From assembly GCA_031261385.1 (NCBI GenBank), contig JAISJS010000276.1, positions 1-5,059 on the forward strand: a DNA stretch of 5,059 nt, read 5' to 3'. The position numbers and the translations under genes are program-made. Under the pieces are notes generated by a model. The model saw only the letters and a list, made by a program, of their open reading frames with translations, ran no database searches and was not told the origin of the DNA. Origin of the DNA: Treponema sp. GTDB lineage: Bacteria; Spirochaetota; Spirochaetia; Treponematales; Breznakiellaceae. This document shows positions 1 through 5,059 of the stretch, one piece after another. The first letter of the stretch is position 1. Every line of letters starts with the position of its first letter.

Positions 1-3000
1 TATGCCGAATGGGTTAAGAAAAATGTTATTACCCTGAATCAGGATTTTGATGAAAATGAAAAAACGCCTAACCTTACCGTTCTGTCCGCCGAAATAAAAA
101 ACATTTTTCGGGATGATAAGGCGGTCCTTTTCATGGAGCGCGCCGCAGGCTACACCCGTGAGGATCAGGAGCGGCTCCTTATCCCAATGGCGGCGGCGGC
201 CCAGGAGCCGACCAGCTCGATGGGAACCGATACTCCGCTGGCCGTTTTTTCCGATAAACCGCAGCGGGTCTATTCATATTTCAAACAGGTTTTTGCCCAG
301 GTAACCAATCCGCCGATAGATTCCATCCGCGAAGATCTGGTTATGACGCTGACCAGTTTTGTCGGCCCGCAGAAAAATCTGCTTGAAGAAACCGAAGCTC
401 ACTGCAGGCGTATCAAGGTTTTTACCCCGATCTTAAAGCCGAAGGAATTAAAGCTCCTTATCGAACTAAAGCCTGATGAATTTAAACCGAAATTTTTAGA
501 CGCAACATTTGGAATTAGAAGGGTGGAAGGTGGAGAGGGGAGGGAGGAGAGAGGAGTTGGGAGTGGGAAGTCTGAGTTGGAAACAGCGATAGATGTTTTG
601 GTTGCTGAGACGATTAAAGCGGTTGAGGGCGGTGTTTCACTTTTAATTCTTTCTGATAAGGCAAGTTTGAATCCTGCGGCCGGGCGCTGCGCGATACCGG
701 CGCTGCTTGCCGCGGGGGCGGTACATCACGGGCTTATCAGGCAGGGCCTGCGGATGAAGGCGTCGATTATTGTTGAATCGGCGGAGCCCCGCGAGATAAT
801 GCACTTTGCCCTGCTGTTTGGATACGGCGCGGATTTGATTGTGCCCTATGGAGCGCTCGCAGCCATTGCGGCAATAATACGCGGGCCTGACGGCGGAAGG
901 GTCGGCGATTATGCCCACGCGCAAAAAAATTATATCAAGGGCCTGTCCAAGGCCATGCTCAAGGTGATGTCAAAGATGGGTACCAGTACCCTTAGGTCGT
1001 ACCGCGGCGCGCAGATCTTTGAGGCGGTGGGCCTTGGGGATGCGGTGATAGAAAAATGTTTCCGTGGAACGGTGAGCAGGATTGCGGGGGCAGGTTTTCC
1101 CGAACTGGAAACTGAGGCGCTCGCCCATTACCGGAACGCAAAAGAGGCGGACGCAAAAATTGCGAATACCAATTCAGCGGAAAAACTTGCCGCCCCCGAT
1201 TATCTGCTTTCAGGCGGCGGTCAGTACCGCTGGCGGAAAAATGAGGAACAGCACGCGTGGAACCCCGAGACGATCCACCTTTTGCAGTGGGCCGCCCGCA
1301 CGGGTGATTATAAAAAGTTCAAACAATTTACTGCGGCGGTGAACAGGCAAAATCAGAATCCCCATGTGATCCGGGGCCTGCTTGATTTCAGTTCCGCTGC
1401 GGCTATCCCCATCGATCAGGTTGAAAGTATCGATGAGATCATGAAGCGTTTTACCACCGGGGCGATGTCCTTTGGTTCGATTTCAAAAGAGGCTCACGAG
1501 TGTATCGCCGTTGCGATGAACTCGATAAAGGGCAGATCCAATTCAGGTGAGGGCGGTGAAAACCCCGAACGCTTTGAGGTAAAACCCGACGGAACCTGGC
1601 GGCGTTCGGCGATCAAACAGGTTGCGTCGGCGCGTTTTGGCGTGACCAGCGAATACCTTGCCAATGCGATAGAGCTGCAGATCAAAATAGCACAGGGCGC
1701 AAAACCCGGCGAGGGCGGTCAGCTTCCCGGCCACAAGGTTGATGTGCAGATCGCCAAAACCCGTTATGCGACACCGGGCGTTACGCTGATAAGTCCGCCG
1801 CCTCATCATGATATTTATTCCATAGAAGATTTGGCTGAATTGATCTTCGATTTGAAAAACGCCAACCCCGGCGCCCGTATCAGCGTAAAGCTCGTTTCGG
1901 AAACCGGCGTCGGAACCGTTGCCGCTGGCGTTGCAAAGGCCCATGCGGACAATATTTTAATTTCGGGCTATGACGGCGGTACCGGTGCAAGCCCCCAGTC
2001 CTCGATACGTCATGCGGGGCTCCCCTGGGAATTGGGGCTTGCCGAGACGCATCAGGTGCTCGTGGCGAATGGGCTCCGCGGGCGGGTGCGGCTGCAAACC
2101 GACGGCCAGATAAAAACCGGGCGCGATATTGTTATCGCCGGAATGCTCGGCGCCGAAGAAATCGGCTTTGGCACATCAACCCTTATCGTTATGGGCTGCG
2201 TGATGATGCGGAAGTGCCACGAAAACACCTGCCCGATGGGTGTCGCCACGCAGGACCCGGAACTGCGGAGGCGGTTTGAAGGAAAGAGCGAACACCTGAT
2301 CAACTTCTTCCGGTTCCTTGCAGAGGAGGTTCGGGAGGTAATGGCCTCTTTGGGCTTCCGCCGTTTTGATGAACTTATCGGCAGGGCGGATCTGCTTGTT
2401 CAGCGGAAAAGCGATAAACCAAAAGCCGCCGCCGTGGATCTTTCGCGGCTTCTGTACCGGGCGGAAGGCCCCTCATATATTCCCGGCGGAAGGGAAATTC
2501 ATTGCGTGCAGGATCAGATCCACAAGATACACGATGTCCTTGACCGGCAGCTTATCGCAAAATGTCTGCCGTCTCTCGACAAAAAAACGCCGACCGCTTT
2601 TACCTTCCCGATCAAAAATACCGACCGCTCTGTCGGGACAATGCTTTCCTACGAGGTGAGCAAGCGTTTCGGCGGACGCGGTCTTCCCGAAAATTTTATC
2701 ACGCTTGACTTTACCGGTTCTGCGGGGCAAAGCTTCGGCGCTTTTCTTGCAAAAGGCATCACGTTCCGCGTCTCAGGCGACACCAACGATTACCTTGGGA
2801 AGGGATTGTCGGGAGGCCGTATCGTCATTGCGCCGCCTGAAGGTTCATCATTCAAAACCAACGAAAACATCATCATAGGAAACACGGTACTGTACGGGGC
2901 AACCTCCGGTGAACTTTTTGCCGCAGGCGTTGCCGGTGAACGTTTCTGCGTGCGCAACTCCGGGGCTCTTGCCGTTGTCGAGGGAACCGGGGATCACTGC

Positions 3001-3384
3001 GCCGAATATATGACAGGCGGCAGGCTTGTAGTGTTGGGAACCGTAGGCCGAAACTTTGCCGCAGGTATGTCAGGCGGCATCGCCTATGTGTATAACAGCG
3101 GCGGTAATTTTGAATTCTTCCTCAACAGGGGAATGGTAGAACTTTCGGGCCTAGAAGATGAAGAAGATAACGCCTTTGTAAAGGCCAGCATCGAAAAGCA
3201 TATTTACTGGACCGGCTCTGCGTATGCAAAAGAAATTTTGGCAGGCTGGGAAGAAAACCGGCGGAAGTTTGTTAAAGTGCTGCCGGTTGAATACAAGCGG
3301 GCATTGCAGGAAATGAAGCTTGCCGAGCTTGATAAAAAACTCTATGACATCCGTGAACGGGAAGAGTTAGAGCAGCGGGCGTAA
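1..3384 (+). CDS. gltB: Glutamate synthase large (alpha) subunit, 5'-truncated by the window edge
   Basis: The frame is open from base 1 to the TAA at 3382-3384 (1127 residues seen). Family members are about 1500 residues, so roughly 400 N-terminal residues, including the glutamine amidotransferase domain with its catalytic N-terminal Cys, lie upstream. The ATG at 133 is internal, because conserved GltB-like sequence continues in frame before it. Using window-local residue numbers, the central domain runs from about 60 to 400 (FAQVTNPPIDSIREDL, KVMSKMGTSTLRSY, GAQIFEAVGLGD). The FMN-binding synthase domain runs from about 453 to 830 (GAMSFGSISKEAHE, KPGEGGQLPG at 568-577, SPPPHHDIYSIEDL, GYDGGTGASP at 656-665). 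The [3Fe-4S] ligands are Cys733, Cys739 and Cys744 (C-x5-C-x4-C). The GXGXG beta-helix domain spans about 870-1075. By family knowledge, this cytoplasmic subunit hydrolyses glutamine, channels ammonia to 2-oxoglutarate and reduces the iminoglutarate with electrons from GltD. One oddity is a purine-rich insertion at residues about 173-191. Identification is very secure. Confidence 0.97.
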   Translation, partial: YAEWVKKNVITLNQDFDENEKTPNLTVLSAEIKNIFRDDKAVLFMERAAGYTREDQERLLIPMAAAAQEPTSSMGTDTPLAVFSDKPQRVYSYFKQVFAQVTNPPIDSIREDLVMTLTSFVGPQKNLLEETEAHCRRIKVFTPILKPKELKLLIELKPDEFKPKFLDATFGIRRVEGGEGREERGVGSGKSELETAIDVLVAETIKAVEGGVSLLILSDKASLNPAAGRCAIPALLAAGAVHHGLIRQGLRMKASIIVESAEPREIMHFALLFGYGADLIVPYGALAAIAAIIRGPDGGRVGDYAHAQKNYIKGLSKAMLKVMSKMGTSTLRSYRGAQIFEAVGLGDAVIEKCFRGTVSRIAGAGFPELETEALAHYRNAKEADAKIANTNSAEKLAAPDYLLSGGGQYRWRKNEEQHAWNPETIHLLQWAARTGDYKKFKQFTAAVNRQNQNPHVIRGLLDFSSAAAIPIDQVESIDEIMKRFTTGAMSFGSISKEAHECIAVAMNSIKGRSNSGEGGENPERFEVKPDGTWRRSAIKQVASARFGVTSEYLANAIELQIKIAQGAKPGEGGQLPGHKVDVQIAKTRYATPGVTLISPPPHHDIYSIEDLAELIFDLKNANPGARISVKLVSETGVGTVAAGVAKAHADNILISGYDGGTGASPQSSIRHAGLPWELGLAETHQVLVANGLRGRVRLQTDGQIKTGRDIVIAGMLGAEEIGFGTSTLIVMGCVMMRKCHENTCPMGVATQDPELRRRFEGKSEHLINFFRFLAEEVREVMASLGFRRFDELIGRADLLVQRKSDKPKAAAVDLSRLLYRAEGPSYIPGGREIHCVQDQIHKIHDVLDRQLIAKCLPSLDKKTPTAFTFPIKNTDRSVGTMLSYEVSKRFGGRGLPENFITLDFTGSAGQSFGAFLAKGITFRVSGDTNDYLGKGLSGGRIVIAPPEGSSFKTNENIIIGNTVLYGATSGELFAAGVAGERFCVRNSGALAVVEGTGDHCAEYMTGGRLVVLGTVGRNFAAGMSGGIAYVYNSGGNFEFFLNRGMVELSGLEDEEDNAFVKASIEKHIYWTGSAYAKEILAGWEENRRKFVKVLPVEYKRALQEMKLAELDKKLYDIREREELEQRA
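507..571 (+). repeat. Purine-rich, C-free low-complexity tract inside gltB
   Basis: No C occurs on the + strand from 507 to 571, and 532-556 is an uninterrupted run of 25 purines. The tract contains several GGG/GGGG runs (521-523, 537-540, 542-544, 559-561, 565-567) and a 13-base mirror repeat, GAGGAGAGAGGAG, at 544-556. It is read in frame as a Gly/Glu/Arg-rich stretch between a conserved strand ending LDATF and the helix LETAIDVLV. From memory of the family, GltB proteins have a shorter loop here, by roughly 10-14 residues. It may be an inserted repeat or a simple-sequence expansion. I cannot identify a family, and no second copy lies in this window. Confidence 0.6.
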
Positions 3385-3389
3385 GGGGA
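3383..3389 (+). promoter_or_regulatory. Ribosome binding site of gltD, overlapping the gltB stop codon
   Basis: AAGGGGA begins within the TAA stop of gltB and ends 6 bases before the ATG at 3396. It is a strong Shine-Dalgarno match at good spacing and fixes the gltD start. Because it overlaps the stop codon, a ribosome finishing gltB would be positioned close to the gltD start. That fits translational coupling, although coupling itself is inferred. Confidence 0.8.
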
Positions 3390-3395
3390 AATATT

Positions 3396-4850
3396 ATGGG
3401 TGATCCAAAAGGTTTTTTAAAGATAAAGCGCCAGGTTTCCGGTTACCGGCCCGTTGAAGAGCGGATCAACGATTACAGTGAAGTTGAGATCCGTCTTTCC
3501 GAAGGCGAGCGCCGCGCACAGGCCAGCCGCTGCATGGATTGCGGCGTGCCGTTTTGTCATTGGGCCTGCCCCGTTGCAAACGTCATGCCCGAATGGCAGG
3601 ACCGTGTTTACCGCGGCGATTGGGAAGGCGCATGGGCCATACTGCAGGACACCAATCCCTTCCCCGAATTTACCGGCCGCGTATGTCCCGCCCTCTGCGA
3701 GGCTTCCTGTGTGTTAGGCGCAAATGACGATCCGGTAACGATACGGCAGAATGAACTTTCCGTAATCGAAAAAGCGTTTGAACTTGGCGTTGTGGTTCCG
3801 CGTCCTCCCCGCATCCGTAACGGAAAAAAAGTTGCCGTCATCGGCGCCGGCCCCGCAGGACTCTCCGCCGCTTATTATTTAAACCGTTTTGGCTTTACCG
3901 TCACCGTTTACGAGGCCGACCAAAAACTTGGCGGCTATCTCCGCTACGGCATTCCCGATTTTAAACTTGATAAAAGTTTTATTGACCGCCGCATAAATTT
4001 GATGGAAGCCGAAGGCGTTGTTTTCAAAACCGGCGCCCGCGTCGGCAGGGCCCGTTACGGTTTCGGCGCAAAAGGTTCCGATGGGGGAACGCAATTTATT
4101 GATCCAAAAACCCTTGAGTCATCTTTTGATTTGGTCCTTCTCACCATCGGCGCCCGTGAACCCCGTGACATCAAAATCCAGGGCAGAGAAAACTCCGGCA
4201 TCGTGCAGGCGCTGGATTTTCTTTCGATGCAGAACCGTCTCATAGGCGGCGAAGAGTCAGGCCTTGAACCGATTACCGCATTCGGTAAGCGTGTCGTGGT
4301 CATAGGCGGCGGCGACACCGGCTCCGACTGCGTAGGTACCGCCAACCGCCAGGGCGCAAGCTCGGTCACGCAAATTGAAGTGCTGCCCGAACCCCCCGAA
4401 CATCGTCCCTCGGGAGAGCCCTGGCCCCTTTGGCCCAAGGTCCTAAAAACTTCAAGCTCCCACCTTGAAGGCGGGGATCGCCTCTGGTCCGTCAACACAA
4501 AATCCTTTACCGGAAAAAACGGCGCCGTGGATGCTATCCAGGCCTGCAAGGTTGACTGGACAGAAAAAGACGGCCGCTGGGTGATGAGCGAAAAACCCAA
4601 TTCCGATTTTGTGATCGGCGCCGACCTCGTGCTCCTTGCCATGGGCTTTACCCATGTCGTGCAGGAAGGCCTCGTAAAAGATCTGGAGCTTGTTACCGAT
4701 GAGCGCGGCAACATCCGCACGCAGGGAAGTTTCCACACGAGCAATCCCAAGGTGTGGGCCGCAGGAGATTCCCGCAACGGAGCAAGTCTTGTAGTCCGTG
4801 CCATTGCCGACGGAAGGGCGGCGGCGGAAGCGATTGAAAGGGCGTTGTGA
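3396..4850 (+). CDS. gltD: Glutamate synthase small (beta) subunit, NAD(P)H-oxidising
   Basis: This complete 484-residue protein has the normal length for the family. An N-terminal Fe-S domain carries Cys46, Cys49, Cys54, Cys58 (C-x2-C-x4-C-x3-C) and Cys97, Cys101, Cys105 (C-x3-C-x3-C), which serve the [4Fe-4S] clusters of the enzyme. The FAD site is VAVIGAGPAG at 146-155. The NAD(P)H site is VVVIGGGDTG at 300-309. The C-terminal flavin motif WAAGDSRNGASLVVRAIADG lies at 454-473. The segment HRPSGEPWPLWPKV and the HLEGGDRLWSV region resemble the GltD group that pairs with GltB, which separates it from related subunits of dihydropyrimidine dehydrogenase or NADPH-ferredoxin reductases. It takes hydride from NAD(P)H onto FAD and passes electrons to the FMN of GltB. 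Which nucleotide it prefers cannot be read safely. The gene lies 11 bases after gltB and is probably cotranscribed with it. A loop at about 219-240 looks longer than usual. Confidence 0.97.
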   Translation: MGDPKGFLKIKRQVSGYRPVEERINDYSEVEIRLSEGERRAQASRCMDCGVPFCHWACPVANVMPEWQDRVYRGDWEGAWAILQDTNPFPEFTGRVCPALCEASCVLGANDDPVTIRQNELSVIEKAFELGVVVPRPPRIRNGKKVAVIGAGPAGLSAAYYLNRFGFTVTVYEADQKLGGYLRYGIPDFKLDKSFIDRRINLMEAEGVVFKTGARVGRARYGFGAKGSDGGTQFIDPKTLESSFDLVLLTIGAREPRDIKIQGRENSGIVQALDFLSMQNRLIGGEESGLEPITAFGKRVVVIGGGDTGSDCVGTANRQGASSVTQIEVLPEPPEHRPSGEPWPLWPKVLKTSSSHLEGGDRLWSVNTKSFTGKNGAVDAIQACKVDWTEKDGRWVMSEKPNSDFVIGADLVLLAMGFTHVVQEGLVKDLELVTDERGNIRTQGSFHTSNPKVWAAGDSRNGASLVVRAIADGRAAAEAIERAL

Positions 4851-4863
4851 GGGATCAATAATA

Positions 4864-4892
4864 TTGAAATTTGAAAGAAATTTTACTACAAT
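4864..4892 (+). promoter_or_regulatory. Probable sigma70-type promoter for the small downstream gene
   Basis: TTGAAA (4864-4869) and TACAAT (4887-4892) each match the consensus at five of six positions and are separated by exactly 17 bases, in an AT-rich gap. A second TTGAAA at 4871-4876 is too close to the -10 to serve with it. Transcription would start near 4898-4900, which leaves a leader of only about 8-10 bases before the ATG at 4908. Part of the Shine-Dalgarno would then fall at or before the transcript's 5' end. The promoter is inferred from sequence only. Confidence 0.5.
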
Positions 4893-4895
4893 ATA

Positions 4896-4902
4896 GATGA
4901 GG
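4896..4902 (+). promoter_or_regulatory. Ribosome binding site of the small gene at 4908
   Basis: GATGAGG lies five bases before the ATG at 4908 and is a fair Shine-Dalgarno match. It supports this start. An ATG inside the site (4897) opens a frame that stops after five codons and is not a credible start. Confidence 0.6.
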
Positions 4903-4907
4903 TATTT

Positions 4908-5059
4908 ATGTTAGTAGAAGAATATTATTTTTATAAAGCCCATCAGGAAGAAATAATAAACAATCACCTGAGAGAATATGTTGCCATAAAGGGAACGAAT
5001 ATTCTTGGTTACTACCGGAATATGATAGAAGCCTTTCAGGACATGGCGGAAAAGGGCCA
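4908..5059 (+). CDS. Small uncharacterised protein, 3'-truncated by the window edge
   Basis: The frame is open from ATG 4908 to the end of the window, giving 50 full codons. The product begins MLVEEYYFYKAHQEEIINNH and continues with EYVAIKGTNILGYYRNMIEAF. There is no signal peptide, membrane segment or cysteine in the part seen, and it looks like a soluble cytoplasmic protein. The order (aromatic/charged helix with HQEEI, a strand like YVAIKG, a turn, LGYY, then a helix with EAF) recalls the small DUF5678-like proteins that often read 'xxELVxxYxGKFIVIKxxxVxGxYxxxxEA'. I recognise this as a pattern match from memory, not a search result, and no biochemical function is known to me. Start choice rests on the ribosome binding site and the promoter in front. 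Codon use is more AT-rich than in gltB/gltD. Nothing ties it functionally to glutamate synthase apart from position. Confidence 0.7.
   Translation, partial: MLVEEYYFYKAHQEEIINNHLREYVAIKGTNILGYYRNMIEAFQDMAEKG

Larger units (their letters stand above)
4851..4907. other. AT-rich intergenic gap between gltD and the next gene
   Basis: These 57 bases hold the promoter and ribosome binding site of the next gene. A weak AT-only hairpin is possible (AAATTT at 4867-4872 and again at 4878-4883, loop GAAAG), but it has no GC-rich stem and no T-run after it, so it is not a convincing terminator. gltD transcripts may therefore read into the next gene. Confidence 0.6.

Noticed and set aside
922..930. A7 run in gltB as a programmed frameshift site (another A7 is at 2581-2587)
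   Set aside because: The zero frame continues through conserved GltB sequence on both sides, no stimulatory hairpin is evident, and no alternative-frame product makes sense.
1543..1944. Minus-strand open frame of 133 codons antisense to the gltB FMN domain
   Set aside because: It falls inside the most conserved part of gltB and has no recognisable domain and no independent start signals.
133..3384. A gltB start at the ATG at 133
   Set aside because: The same frame is open back to base 1 and encodes GltB-like linker sequence. A protein starting at 133 would lack the amidotransferase domain, and no Shine-Dalgarno stands before 133.
4055..4858. Long minus-strand open frame of 267 codons antisense to gltD
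   Set aside because: It lies almost wholly inside a secure, highly conserved gltD. The product is Ser/Pro/Arg-rich with no recognisable domain, as expected of a shadow frame created by the C/G-ending codon bias on the other strand.
4865..4885. Hairpin after gltD as a rho-independent terminator
   Set aside because: The stem is entirely AT apart from one G-T pair, no T-run follows it, and it overlaps the promoter of the next gene.

Overview
The window is dominated by a glutamate synthase (GOGAT) operon read on the + strand. It enters a large-subunit gene, gltB, already in progress (bases 1-3384), passes to a complete small-subunit gene, gltD (3396-4850), crosses a short AT-rich gap (4851-4907) and ends inside a small protein gene that runs off the right edge (from 4908). 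No RNA gene, CRISPR array, insertion sequence or transfer signature is visible.

Layout. Bases 1-3384 are one open frame from the first base. They encode the C-terminal three quarters of GltB: the end of the linker after the missing amidotransferase domain, the central domain, the FMN / 3Fe-4S synthase domain and the GXGXG beta-helix domain. After 11 bases, with a Shine-Dalgarno overlapping the gltB stop, gltD encodes a 484-residue NAD(P)H-oxidising flavoprotein with seven conserved Fe-S cysteines and two GxGxxG nucleotide-binding motifs. Together they make the usual electron path, NAD(P)H to FAD to [4Fe-4S] (GltD) to [3Fe-4S] to FMN (GltB), which reduces the iminoglutarate formed from 2-oxoglutarate and glutamine-derived ammonia to glutamate. 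The gap after gltD holds a good sigma70-type promoter (TTGAAA, 17-base spacer, TACAAT), so the small gene at 4908 probably has its own transcription.

Organism. It is a bacterium with roughly balanced base composition in the genes (many C/G-ending codons) and AT-rich intergenic DNA. A host-associated spirochaete (Treponema-like) is a tentative guess from general style and from the type of small protein downstream. Nothing in the window proves it.

Most unusual feature. A strikingly purine-rich, C-free tract (about 507-571) lies in frame inside gltB. It encodes a Gly/Glu/Arg-rich segment that looks like an insertion in a loop of the central domain. I see no convincing new biological system. The rest is standard nitrogen-assimilation machinery with a few local oddities.
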